Below the pieces are notes generated by a model. It made no database searches. It was not told where the DNA came from and saw only the letters and a program-made list of their open reading frames with translations. Of a stretch of DNA of 64,000 bases, positions 47,813-56,569 are shown piece after piece (position 1 is the first letter of the stretch; each line of letters starts with the position of its first letter). This stretch comes from Defluviitoga tunisiensis. GTDB taxonomy: Bacteria; Thermotogota; Thermotogae; Petrotogales; Petrotogaceae. The DNA lies in contig NZ_LN824141.1 in NCBI RefSeq assembly GCF_000953715.1, forward strand, positions 220,676 through 284,675, in the 5' to 3' direction. Both the position numbers and the translations under genes were made by a program.

Positions 47813-47813
47813 G

Positions 47814-48413
47814 ATGATAAAAGACTCTCATTCTGACGGTTTTATTTTAGACATTGTTGAACCCTCGATCTCTTTTCCTTCAATAAGGTTAGAGAAAGGT
47901 CAAACGTTAGGAATATATACTAATGAACCAAAACTACTAACAAGAAACTTTTTCAAACTAATTTGTGAACCCGAGAAATATGCGAAAAAAGTTACAATAA
48001 ACGGATTAATTGCCAACGGGACAAACTGGATCGGACGATCTTATACACATATGGTAGTGCCTGAAATTTGGAATGATAGTATCTATAATATCTTGAAAAA
48101 AAAGCCTAAAAGGCGCCATTTAATATTTATTGGTGCTACAAAAAATGAAATAGTATCTGAAGAATTGGATAATATTGCTAGTTTTGTTGAATCTTACAAA
48201 AAAGATGGAAGTATTTTTGTAATAACAGACTCAACTGAACTTCTAAAGAAAACTGTGACAAAAGTGATAAACGAAAATGGAATCGACATAGACTTAAATG
48301 ACTCGGAGATTTATAAATTATCAAACGAAAAAGCAAGTGGATCTAAGATTTCTAATATAATTACAAGTCTTGAAAACTTAAATTTTGAAAACAATTATAT
48401 TAATTTGGAGTAA
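47814..48413 (+). CDS. Uncharacterised protein resembling a degenerate ABC-type ATPase
   Basis: From ATG 47814, preceded by AGAGGTG at 7 bp, it has 199 residues. I do not recognise a named family. The N-terminal order, GFILDIVEPSISFPS then LEKGQTLGIYTNEPKLLTR then KVTINGLIANG, mirrors an ABC nucleotide-binding domain (beta sandwich, strand before Walker A, then the 'G.I.I.G' strand), but the glycines and Lys of Walker A are gone. RRHLIFIGATKNEI occupies the place of Walker B, also without the acidic pair. It is probably non-catalytic. It is coupled to the flavin reductase-like gene and ends before a strong terminator. Confidence 0.7.
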   Translation: MIKDSHSDGFILDIVEPSISFPSIRLEKGQTLGIYTNEPKLLTRNFFKLICEPEKYAKKVTINGLIANGTNWIGRSYTHMVVPEIWNDSIYNILKKKPKRRHLIFIGATKNEIVSEELDNIASFVESYKKDGSIFVITDSTELLKKTVTKVINENGIDIDLNDSEIYKLSNEKASGSKISNIITSLENLNFENNYINLE

Positions 48414-48420
48414 AACTATA

Positions 48421-48466
48421 AAAAAGATAGGTAGGAAGTGTTACTAGCTCCTACCTATCTTTTTTA
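48421..48466. terminator. Bidirectional terminator between convergent transcripts
   Basis: AAAAAGATAGGTAGGA (48421-48436) pairs perfectly over 16 bp with TCCTACCTATCTTTTT (48449-48464). A-tract and T-tract on both sides serve both strands. Confidence 0.95.
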
Positions 48467-48475
48467 CTTTTAATC

Positions 48476-50203
48476 TTATATTTTAAAATATTGTACCTGA
48501 GCTACTAAATCTTCTGCTATGATTTTTAATTCCTCACTTAAATTATTTACATTTTGGCTCATATCTGCCTGCTGTTTTATAGCTTGCGTCATTTCTTCTA
48601 TCTGTTGAGCTATATTCATTATGGAAACAGTAGCTGTATTCATTGCACTATTCATTTCTTGTGCTGCAGCACTTTGCTCCTGTGCACTTGCAGCTAAACT
48701 TTCGATCATTGAATTAATACTTTCAATTTCTTTTAATATATTTGAAAACTTTTCTTTTACTAATACGGATTGTTCACTGGCCTCGTCTACTACTTTTACT
48801 GTATCATCTGTAGCAGAATTTGCTTGTTGAGCACCTTCTTGTATCTGATCTAACATCAGTGCAATCTTATCTGTAGCTTTTTTACTTTCTTCAGCTAGTT
48901 TTCTTATTTCATCAGCAACTACTGCAAAACCTTTTCCAGCCTCTCCGGCTCTAGCTGCTTCAATAGCAGCGTTTAAAGCCAATAAATTTGTTTGTTCTGT
49001 TATAGAGTTTATGACTTGGATTATTTCACCTATATTTTTTGCTTTTTGAGATAAGCTCTTTACAGCATGCTGAGTAATGTTAGCTTTCTCTTTAGTTTGA
49101 AGAATAACTTCAACTATGGATTTTACCGCCTCTTCACCTTCCTTAGCTGCATTATCAACTATTTCAGCCCTTTGAGCTAGGTCCAAGGCAGATTTAGACA
49201 CATTTTGAGCGCTCCCCGAGACCTCTTCTACACCAGCTGTTACCTCCTGTATAGACGAAGAAGCATTCTGAGCAGATCTGTTAATTTCTTCCATTTGAGA
49301 TGAAAATTCTTCCGTTGTAGAACTCAATTCTTGAGAAGTACCTGCTAAATTTTGTGATAAATCATAAATTTGATCAGATTTGTTCGATATACCAGTAACT
49401 AAACGAGCCAAATCATCTTGCATATTCTCTAAAGCAGTCTTTAAGGATAGAAATTCTTTTGCTTTAAATGTTACATTAGATTTGAAATTTAATTCACCTT
49501 CAGATGTTTTTGAAACAATTTCTGAGATATGACCAAAAGGTTTAATAAGAACTTCTTTTATTAAAAAATAAGATAGTATAATTGCTGCTATAGAAATTAT
49601 CAATGCGAAAAATAGAAATCTTCTAAGAAAATAGGAGTCGTTTTGGGCAACTAAATTGTTAAATTCTTCCATTGATATACCGACAAAAAGCACACCTATT
49701 AAATTATTATTTTCATCTAATAGAGGCTCATAAAGTGTTATATAATCATTATTAAGTATTATTGCTTCACCCAAGTATCTTTGTTTTTGGATTATATAAT
49801 TATAGGCAGCACTATCTTTTCCAAGGAAAGTTCCTACTGCTCTTGTTCCATCTTTATTTTTTATTGATGTTGATATACGAACAAAATCGTTACCCTGAAT
49901 CTGAAATATGGTAGCTACTACGTTCATATGATTACTAACCTTATCAACAACCTCATATCTTTCTTTTACAGGGTTCCCGTCTTTATCGACTAAAACGCCG
50001 TTTGTCAACCGTAAACTCCCATAACTTTGATTGATATACTCTTTAAAAACATTAATTGCTCCCTCAAGTTGTTTTGAATATGTAAGATCAAGCAATTCAG
50101 AAGTCGAACTTTTATTTACATTCATTGAAACAAACAGTAAAGAACAAGTAAGTAAAACTACAATCAATATCTCAATAAGTGTTGTATAGGTAGAAAGTTT
50201 CAT
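48476..50203 (-). CDS. Methyl-accepting chemotaxis protein with extracellular Cache domain
   Basis: The 575-residue receptor has membrane helices at about 8-28 and 195-217 flanking a Cache-type sensor (about 35-190, with [17 protein letters not shown] and [22 protein letters not shown]). A HAMP segment follows, then a cytoplasmic coiled coil with the hairpin tip [20 protein letters not shown] and [18 protein letters not shown]. The ligand is unknown. AAAGGAGGAATCG precedes the ATG at 50203. A fragment of the dispersed repeat lies upstream, and TATAAT (complement of 50227-50232) is a candidate -10. Confidence 0.95.
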   Translation of the reverse strand: MKLSTYTTLIEILIVVLLTCSLLFVSMNVNKSSTSELLDLTYSKQLEGAINVFKEYINQSYGSLRLTNGVLVDKDGNPVKERYEVVDKVSNHMNVVATIFQIQGNDFVRISTSIKNKDGTRAVGTFLGKDSAAYNYIIQKQRYLGEAIILNNDYITLYEPLLDENNNLIGVLFVGISMEEFNNLVAQNDSYFLRRFLFFALIISIAAIILSYFLIKEVLIKPFGHISEIVSKTSEGELNFKSNVTFKAKEFLSLKTALENMQDDLARLVTGISNKSDQIYDLSQNLAGTSQELSSTTEEFSSQMEEINRSAQNASSSIQEVTAGVEEVSGSAQNVSKSALDLAQRAEIVDNAAKEGEEAVKSIVEVILQTKEKANITQHAVKSLSQKAKNIGEIIQVINSITEQTNLLALNAAIEAARAGEAGKGFAVVADEIRKLAEESKKATDKIALMLDQIQEGAQQANSATDDTVKVVDEASEQSVLVKEKFSNILKEIESINSMIESLAASAQEQSAAAQEMNSAMNTATVSIMNIAQQIEEMTQAIKQQADMSQNVNNLSEELKIIAEDLVAQVQYFKI

Positions 50204-50245
50204 TTAACGATTCCTCCTTTAACGAAATTATACTGCATTTAAAAT

Positions 50246-50320
50246 CCTACCAATAAAATGAACCCGGCTTTCTTTAGAAAACCTTCATTGCTAAAGTCCC
50301 TAAATGAATTACTTGAACTA
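50246..50320 (-). repeat. Fragment of the dispersed repeat upstream of the chemoreceptor gene
   Basis: TTAGAAAACCTTCATTGCTAAAGTCCC near 50274-50300 matches the distal end of copies 4 and 5 (GACTTTAGAAATGAAGATTTTC on the other strand). Only this end survives. Orientation toward the mcp gene is the same as elsewhere. The rest of 50321-50602 is AT-rich, with a possible pheS -10 TATAAT at 50526-50531. Confidence 0.6.
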
Positions 50321-50602
50321 TTTCTCTAATTTGATAAAAAAGTATGCTGTAATTTGAAAAGAAAAAAAATAAAAAGGCTTTACTACATTAAAAATTGATT
50401 TAAGCCATACCTTTTTTAGAATTCTACAAAATTTATGATTCAGTTATATTATTTATCGACTATTTTTTTATAAATCTTAAATTTTATGAATTTTAGTTAT
50501 TAAATCATTTTTCAAAAAAAATTGGTATAATTGTTATGTATACTGTGATAATATTTTTGTGATAACATTTCAAAGATCTAAACTTATAATAGGAGGAATT
50601 AA

Positions 50603-51634
50603 ATGAATCATAATATAAAAGACATTGAAGAAATAGCCAAAGAATTAAAAAACGAATTGGAAAAAATTGATGATTATCAGAGTTTTCAAAATTTAAAATC
50701 TAAGTATTTAGGCAAAAATGGCATAATAAAATCTTTAATGAAAAATCTAAAAGAACTTGATGAGGAACAAAGAAAGAACTTTGGAAAAAACATAAATGAA
50801 CTTAAAAATATAATAGAAGAATTTTTTGAAGAAAAATTGATCATTTTAAAAGAAAAAGAACGATTATTAAAAGAAAAAGAGAGTTGGATAGACGTTACTA
50901 TCCCTGGTTCAAAGAGAAAAATTGGAAAAATTAGCTTAATAAGTAAGACTATCCGCGATATAGAAGAAATTTTTGTTGGGATGGGATTTTCAGTTGCTGA
51001 AGGTCCTGAAATAGAAAACTCATGGTATAATTTTGATGCCCTTAATACTCCAGAATGGCATCCTGCTAGAGAAATGCAGGATACTTTTTATTTATCTAAT
51101 GATAAAAAGTATCTTTTAAGAACTCATACCTCACCTGTTCAAATAAGAACTATGCTATCTAATAAACCTCCTTTAGCAATTATTTCTCCAGGGAGAGTGT
51201 ATCGAAAAGACGAACTTGACGCAACTCATTCTCCTGTGTTCCATCAAGTAGAAGGATTGTTTATTGATAAAAATGTTTCTATTGCTCATATTAAAATGTA
51301 TCTTGAATACTTAGCAAAAAAATTATTTGGCGATAAAGTTACCATCCTTTTAAGACCAAGCTATTTTCCTTTCACAGAACCAAGTTTTGAGGTAGATATA
51401 AGTTGTATTTTTTGTGAAGGGAAAGGTTGCAACATTTGCAAAAATTCTGGTTGGATTGAAATTTTGGGAGCGGGCTTAGTTCATCCTAACGTATTAAAAA
51501 GTGTCCATTATGATCCTGACGTTTGGCAAGGATTTGCATTTGGAATGGGTGTGGAAAGAATTGCATTGTTAAAATATAATGTACCAGAAATGAGGGAATT
51601 TTATAAAAATGATATAAGATTCATTGAAATATAG
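50603..51634 (+). CDS. pheS: Phenylalanyl-tRNA synthetase alpha subunit
   Basis: The 343-residue class II synthetase subunit has an N-terminal coiled coil (about 1-95) and the catalytic domain with GMGFSVAEGPEIENSWYNFDALN, RTHTSPVQIRTM, FHQVEGLFID and the motif 3 region GFAFGMGVERIALLKYNV. With PheT it forms the alpha2beta2 enzyme charging tRNA-Phe. A Cys cluster, CIFCEGKGCNICKNSGW, lies at about residues 271-287, a zinc-ribbon-like feature seen in many bacterial PheS. ATAGGAGGA precedes the ATG. pheT is separated from it by an inserted IscB remnant. Confidence 0.96.
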   Translation: MNHNIKDIEEIAKELKNELEKIDDYQSFQNLKSKYLGKNGIIKSLMKNLKELDEEQRKNFGKNINELKNIIEEFFEEKLIILKEKERLLKEKESWIDVTIPGSKRKIGKISLISKTIRDIEEIFVGMGFSVAEGPEIENSWYNFDALNTPEWHPAREMQDTFYLSNDKKYLLRTHTSPVQIRTMLSNKPPLAIISPGRVYRKDELDATHSPVFHQVEGLFIDKNVSIAHIKMYLEYLAKKLFGDKVTILLRPSYFPFTEPSFEVDISCIFCEGKGCNICKNSGWIEILGAGLVHPNVLKSVHYDPDVWQGFAFGMGVERIALLKYNVPEMREFYKNDIRFIEI

Positions 51635-51714
51635 TTCTTTCTTTAGGAAGAGAAAATTTGCAGGATAGATGCTTTATGTATTAGCAGCAATCCTAACGTT
51701 AAAAATTAGATTGT

Positions 51715-52047
51715 TGGTATTTCATTAAACAAGTGAGGAAACACAATAGGCAGATACACAAAGCGAATATCTTGAAAGGTGGTAAAAAGAAATTAAATCA
51801 GGCTCCATATTTGGTAAAAGGATTCAGATTGTTTGACAAGGTAAGATTCAAAAGACAAGAAAGTTTTATATTTGGTAGACGTTTAAGTAGATATTTTGAT
51901 TTAAGAAAGTTAGAAGGTACTATAATTCATAGAAGTGCCAGTTATAAGAAACTGACATATATTAATAAAGTCAAAACATTTTTATTTGAAAGGAGGAAAT
52001 GGCACATTCATCTCCACCCTATAGAGGATGGAGTATCCTGTGCTTAA
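51715..52047 (+). pseudogene. Second IscB-type remnant (extreme C-terminus) between pheS and pheT
   Basis: The frame is open from a TAA at 51700. With GTG 51733 as start it would be 104 residues. YFIKQVRKHNRQIHKANILKGG, LNQAPYLVKGFRLFDKVRF, FIFGRRLSRYFDLRKLEG and SASYKKL match the C-terminal region of another IscB clade, not the one at 10.3 kb. The frame ends in an IS605-like right-end hairpin (CACATTCATCTCCACCC ... GGATGGAGTATCCTGTGC, 52003-52043), laid out like the right end of the first element. Everything upstream (RNA, PLMP, RuvC, HNH) is missing. Confidence 0.75.
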
Positions 52048-52052
52048 AATGA
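51999..52052 (+). CDS. 17-codon ORF with strong Shine-Dalgarno abutting pheT
   Basis: ATG 51999 follows AAAGGAGGA, close to ideal, and reads MAHSSPPYRGWSILCLK to TGA at 52050-52052, which is immediately followed by the pheT ATG at 52053. It derives from the right-end hairpin of the IscB-type remnant in a different frame. pheT has no other ribosome binding site within 20 bp, so termination-reinitiation here could drive its translation. Confidence 0.5.
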   Translation: MAHSSPPYRGWSILCLK

Positions 52053-54416
52053 ATGAAGATATCATTAAATTGGTTGAAAGAATATATAAAAATTACAAAG
52101 GATACTCAAGAATTAGTAAAAGAACTTAAATTGCATACAACTGATGTTGAAACTTATGAAGTAATTAGAGACAAGGTTTCTAACATAGTTGTAGGACAAA
52201 TAACTAATATTGAGCAACATCCTGAAATAGATAATCTTTTAATATGTAAGGTTGATATAGGAAAATGCAAAATAAATTTGGTTACCGCAGATCCAACAGT
52301 AAAACTGGGGGATAAAGTTCCAGTGGCTCTTCCAGGAGCTGTTTTAAATGATGGCACCATAATTGAAGAAAAGTCTTTTAAAGGTATTATTTCACAAGGT
52401 ATGATGTGTTCTTTAAAAGAGCTGGGTATCTCAGAAGAAGCAGAAAAAATATATAAAATAATAGACAATGTTGAGATAGGAACAGATTTTGTTGATTTTT
52501 TTGAGTTAACTGATGAAATAATTGATTTAGAGATTCTCCCAAATAGACCAGATTTACTGTCTTATTTAGGTGTCGCAAAAGAATTACAGGCGATAGGTTG
52601 TGGAGAAGATTTCAAGATGATTGATTATACACAAATCAAAAAAGGTAAAGGGTTTCCTGTTGAAATACAATACAATAAATGCAAAAGATATATGGCAATA
52701 GTAGTAAAAAACATCGAAGTTGGACCTTCACCTTTATGGCTAATTAAAAAACTTGGAAGTGCTGGCATCAGAAGTATTAATAATATTGTAGATATAACCA
52801 ACTATGTGATGTTAGAAACTGGTCATCCTATCCATGCATTTGATTTAGATCTCATCGAAGGTCAAATAATAGTAAGAAAAGCCTTCAAAGGCGAAAAAGT
52901 ATTATTATTAGATGGCAAAGAATATATTATGATGGGAGAAGAAACGCTTATTACAGATGGAAAGAACATATTGGCTCTTGGCGGAATTATGGGTGGAGAA
53001 TTAAGTGGAATAAATGAAAACACTAAATCAATTCTTCTAGAAGTAGCCTATTTTGACCCAATTAATATTAGACTTTCTTCAAGTTACCATAAAATCGTAT
53101 CAGACTCTTCATACAGATTTGAGCGTGGGGTTGATCCAAACGATGCGGAAATAGTTATGGGCAGATTAATAAAATTAATTTCCGAATTGGTTGGTGGAGA
53201 AGTGGATACTTTTGCTACCGATGTCTATCCTGAAGAAATTCCAGAACTGAAAATATTGCTAAGAAGAAAGTATTTAGAAAATAGATTAGGAATTAGTATT
53301 GAAGAAAAAACAGTCTCTGAGATTTTAAAAAGATTAAATTATAAATTTTACAGTTTACCAGACGGTTGGAATATATCTGTTCCTACAAATAGACCAGATA
53401 TCACTCAAGAAATTGATTTGGTTGAAGAAGTTGGAAGAATCTATGGTTATTCGAACATTCCTTCGCGTTTTCCATTTATAAAAGGATTAATTGGAAGTAG
53501 GGGTGAATTTGTTTCTTTTAAAGAACGCATTACTGATATAATGCTTTCTAACGGATATCATGAAGCAAAAACTTTTCCGCTTAACAGTGCGAAAAGAATG
53601 TGGATGGATGAAAATCTAGATTTGAAAATTATAAATCCTCTTTCTTCAGAATATGAATACATTTCCTCAAAATTAATATATGGTATTTTAGAGTCCGCTT
53701 CTTTTAATTATAGAAATCAAAATAAGGATATAAAACTTTTTGAAATTGATAAAGTTTTTATGAAGGATGATAATAGTCCAACTGGTGCAAAAGAATTTAC
53801 AAACCTGGCGTTTGTAGCTATTGGAAGAGAAAATGATGAGGATTTTACTGACAAGAGATCTGTCTCCTTCTACACAGTAAAAGGTTCATTAGAAAACGTA
53901 GTTAGTGAATTTAATCTAAAATTAGATTATAAAAGAAGCTCCTTACAGGGGCTTATGAACTCACAAAGTGCTGACATATATTTAAACAAAGAAAAAATAG
54001 GATATATTGGACTATTAGATCTTGAGATTGCAGAGAATTTATATGAAATAAAAGATCCTATATATATATGTGAAATAAATTTAGACTTTTTATTTAGTAA
54101 TAAAAAAGAATCCCAAAAAATGATTAGAAGATTTGACTTCCCTGCAATAAAAAGAGAGTATGCATTTTTAGTTCCTATGGACGTAGAGTTTAAAGAAATT
54201 AGTCAAATCATTGAAAATGCTGGAGAAATAATCGAACAATACAAAATTTTTGATGTATACAAAGGTAAAAACATCTCTCCTAATCATATTAGTATAACAG
54301 TATCAGTTGTATATCGTTCACAATTTAAAACTTTGACTGATGAGGAAGTAAATGACATTGAACGACATATTTTAGAACAGCTAAAAGGAAAAAAAATTAC
54401 ACTTCGTGAAAAATAA
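52053..54416 (+). CDS. pheT: Phenylalanyl-tRNA synthetase beta subunit
   Basis: The 787-residue subunit has the N-terminal MKISLNWLKEYI, a tRNA-binding EMAP-like domain (VSNIVVGQITNIEQHPEIDNL), B3/B4 editing (about 210-370) with INNIVDITNYVMLETGHPIHAFD, B5 (about 395-470), the catalytic-like core and a C-terminal ferredoxin-fold anticodon-binding domain (FKTLTDEEVNDIERHI). Its start codon lacks a usual Shine-Dalgarno: the nearest, AAAGGAGGA at about 51990, serves the small upstream ORF ending at its ATG. The 418-bp gap from pheS is caused by the mobile-element remnant. Confidence 0.96.
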   Translation: MKISLNWLKEYIKITKDTQELVKELKLHTTDVETYEVIRDKVSNIVVGQITNIEQHPEIDNLLICKVDIGKCKINLVTADPTVKLGDKVPVALPGAVLNDGTIIEEKSFKGIISQGMMCSLKELGISEEAEKIYKIIDNVEIGTDFVDFFELTDEIIDLEILPNRPDLLSYLGVAKELQAIGCGEDFKMIDYTQIKKGKGFPVEIQYNKCKRYMAIVVKNIEVGPSPLWLIKKLGSAGIRSINNIVDITNYVMLETGHPIHAFDLDLIEGQIIVRKAFKGEKVLLLDGKEYIMMGEETLITDGKNILALGGIMGGELSGINENTKSILLEVAYFDPINIRLSSSYHKIVSDSSYRFERGVDPNDAEIVMGRLIKLISELVGGEVDTFATDVYPEEIPELKILLRRKYLENRLGISIEEKTVSEILKRLNYKFYSLPDGWNISVPTNRPDITQEIDLVEEVGRIYGYSNIPSRFPFIKGLIGSRGEFVSFKERITDIMLSNGYHEAKTFPLNSAKRMWMDENLDLKIINPLSSEYEYISSKLIYGILESASFNYRNQNKDIKLFEIDKVFMKDDNSPTGAKEFTNLAFVAIGRENDEDFTDKRSVSFYTVKGSLENVVSEFNLKLDYKRSSLQGLMNSQSADIYLNKEKIGYIGLLDLEIAENLYEIKDPIYICEINLDFLFSNKKESQKMIRRFDFPAIKREYAFLVPMDVEFKEISQIIENAGEIIEQYKIFDVYKGKNISPNHISITVSVVYRSQFKTLTDEEVNDIERHILEQLKGKKITLREK

Positions 54417-54445
54417 CAATTCTCTATATGAAAGGAAGAATATAA

Positions 54446-55132
54446 ATGAGGCAAAGAAGCCTGACAAGTTTTTTAATAATGATAAATGTAATCGTATTTG
54501 TTTTAATGTTTTTATTTGGTGGGCTCAAGGCCTTTTCCAACCCACGGATATACATACTTTTTGGGGCACAAATTGGAAATCTAATTTCAATGGGGGAATG
54601 GTTCAGGTTAATTACTTCTATGTTTGTACATGGAGGGCTTTTTCATATATTTTTTAATATGATGGCATTATTTTATGTTGGCAATATTGTTGAAAGGGCC
54701 TATGGACCCTCTCGATTAATAACCATATACATGTTGTCAGGTATCTTTGGTAATATATTGACTCATTTTTTCATACCATATGCTATCTCAGTAGGAGCAT
54801 CGGGAGCTATATTTGGCTTAATAGGTTTGCTCTTTGGAGCAGGCTTTAGACATGATACCCCAGTTATACTTAAGCCAATAACAGGTACAGCTCTTCTCCC
54901 AATTATTTTAATAAACGTAATTTGGGGATTTTTACCCGGTGCAAATATAAACAACTTTGCACACTTGGGAGGGTTGGCTGTAGGATTTACATTTGGATGG
55001 CTTACTCCTATACGTTATACAAAAACTAGCTACAAAGTATGGAAAATTCTCTCCTACATTGCATATGGTTTAATTATTTTAAGTTTTATTATGTTAATAA
55101 TTTTTGATTTTCGTTTTTACATTTTAATTTAA
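54446..55132 (+). CDS. Rhomboid-family intramembrane serine protease
   Basis: The 228-residue protein has six or seven membrane helices. The catalytic dyad is S119 in VGASGAIFG and H173 in NNFAHLGGLAVGF, with FVHGGLFHIFFNMMAL as the conserved His/Asn helix of rhomboids. It cleaves membrane proteins within the bilayer. Substrates are unknown. AAAGGAAG precedes the ATG, 29 bp after pheT. Confidence 0.95.
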   Translation: MRQRSLTSFLIMINVIVFVLMFLFGGLKAFSNPRIYILFGAQIGNLISMGEWFRLITSMFVHGGLFHIFFNMMALFYVGNIVERAYGPSRLITIYMLSGIFGNILTHFFIPYAISVGASGAIFGLIGLLFGAGFRHDTPVILKPITGTALLPIILINVIWGFLPGANINNFAHLGGLAVGFTFGWLTPIRYTKTSYKVWKILSYIAYGLIILSFIMLIIFDFRFYILI

Positions 55133-55207
55133 AAAAGTCATTTTAATATATTAGACATTTAAAATAATGTTGTCAAATTGTAATCCTTTTAAAATGAGGT
55201 GAGTTTT

Positions 55208-56569
55208 TTGACTATTGAAGAGTTAATTGGAAAAAATGTAATAGAAGAAAGTATCAAAAGAATAATAGAAAAAGATAAAACACTAAACTCTGTTTTGAGG
55301 ATAGAAAAAATCGAAGGTAACAAAAATGGTAAATATTTTGGCATACCGTTTTTAGTTAAAGATAACATATTAGTAAAAGGTACAAAGACTACTAATGCCT
55401 CAAAAATACTCGAAAATTATATCTCCCCATATACTGCTACAGCCGTTGAAAAACTTTTGCAAGCAGGTTTTTCTTTAGTTGGTAAAACAAACATGGATGA
55501 GTTTGCTATGGGAAATACTAATGAAAATTCATATTTTGGTCCAGTTAGAAACCCATATGACATTAACAGAGTCTCAGGAGGAAGTAGTGGGGGATCAGCA
55601 GCTGCAGTCAGTGCAGGATATGTTCCATTTGCTTTGGGTACTGATACAGGCGGATCTGTTAGACAACCTGCAGCTTTTTGTGGAGTTGTCGGATTTAAGC
55701 CTTCATATGGAATGATTTCACGATATGGAGTTACTTCTTTTGCTTCCTCATTAGACCAAATAGGAGTTTTAGCTAATTCTGTAAAAGATGTAGCTTTGGT
55801 AGTGGAAACCATGAAAGGAAAAGATGATAAAGATTCAACTACTCTTAATCATACTACTGATCTTACAGATAATTTAGAAATAGATTTATCAAAAATTAAA
55901 ATATGTATCCCAAAAATAGTCTATGATACAGAACTTGATGCCTCAATTAGGAATAGTTTTTATGAAGCAGTAAATTTTCTAAAGCAGAGAGGAGCAAAAA
56001 TAGAAATCATAGATATTCCCGAATTAGAATATGTTGTAGCTGTATATTATATCATAGCTCCTTCTGAAGCCTCTTCAAATCTAGCAAAGTTTGATGGTGT
56101 TAGATATGGATTAAGAAGCCCTTCCGTTGGATTGAGTGAAATGTATAGAACAACAAGAGAGATTGGTCTTGGAATTGAAGTTAAAAGGCGGATCATAATG
56201 GGTACTTTTAATCTATCTTCGGATTATTACGATAAATACTATTCTAAAGCATTAAAAGTAAGAAATGTTATAAGTAGAAAATTATACGATATTTTGAACG
56301 AATATAATGCAATAATGACACCTACTTCTCCATCAATTCCTCCTCGTTTAGGAGAAAAACTAAGTCCTCTTGAATACTATCTTATGGATATATTCACTAT
56401 TCCAGCCAATCTAGCAGGACTTCCGGCAATTAGCATTCCTTTTGGATTTACAAAAGGACTTCCTTTTGGTATTCAGTTAACTGGAAGACAAATGAAGGAT
56501 GAAGAACTTTTAAAAATTTCATACACAATTCACGAAAGTACAGAAAAGGAGCTACCAAAAAATGTATAA
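55208..56569 (+). CDS. gatA: Aspartyl/glutamyl-tRNA amidotransferase subunit A
   Basis: GatA is the amidase that releases ammonia from Gln for transamidation of Glu-tRNA(Gln)/Asp-tRNA(Asn). It shows GIPFLVKDNILVKG (catalytic Lys, K51), MDEFAMGNTNENS and the serine motif SGGSSGGSAAAVSAG with LGTDTGGSVRQPAAFCG. TTG 55208 (MTIEELIG) is chosen because GAGGTGA ends 6 bp before it. The alternative GTG 55199 overlaps that site. It gives 453 residues and overlaps gatB by 8 bp. No gatC is nearby. Confidence 0.95.
   Translation: MTIEELIGKNVIEESIKRIIEKDKTLNSVLRIEKIEGNKNGKYFGIPFLVKDNILVKGTKTTNASKILENYISPYTATAVEKLLQAGFSLVGKTNMDEFAMGNTNENSYFGPVRNPYDINRVSGGSSGGSAAAVSAGYVPFALGTDTGGSVRQPAAFCGVVGFKPSYGMISRYGVTSFASSLDQIGVLANSVKDVALVVETMKGKDDKDSTTLNHTTDLTDNLEIDLSKIKICIPKIVYDTELDASIRNSFYEAVNFLKQRGAKIEIIDIPELEYVVAVYYIIAPSEASSNLAKFDGVRYGLRSPSVGLSEMYRTTREIGLGIEVKRRIIMGTFNLSSDYYDKYYSKALKVRNVISRKLYDILNEYNAIMTPTSPSIPPRLGEKLSPLEYYLMDIFTIPANLAGLPAISIPFGFTKGLPFGIQLTGRQMKDEELLKISYTIHESTEKELPKNV

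Noticed and set aside
50370..50420. GGCTT/AAGCC flanked by A and T tracts as a terminator
   Set aside because: The stem is short with an unpaired bulge, and no gene ends nearby on either strand.
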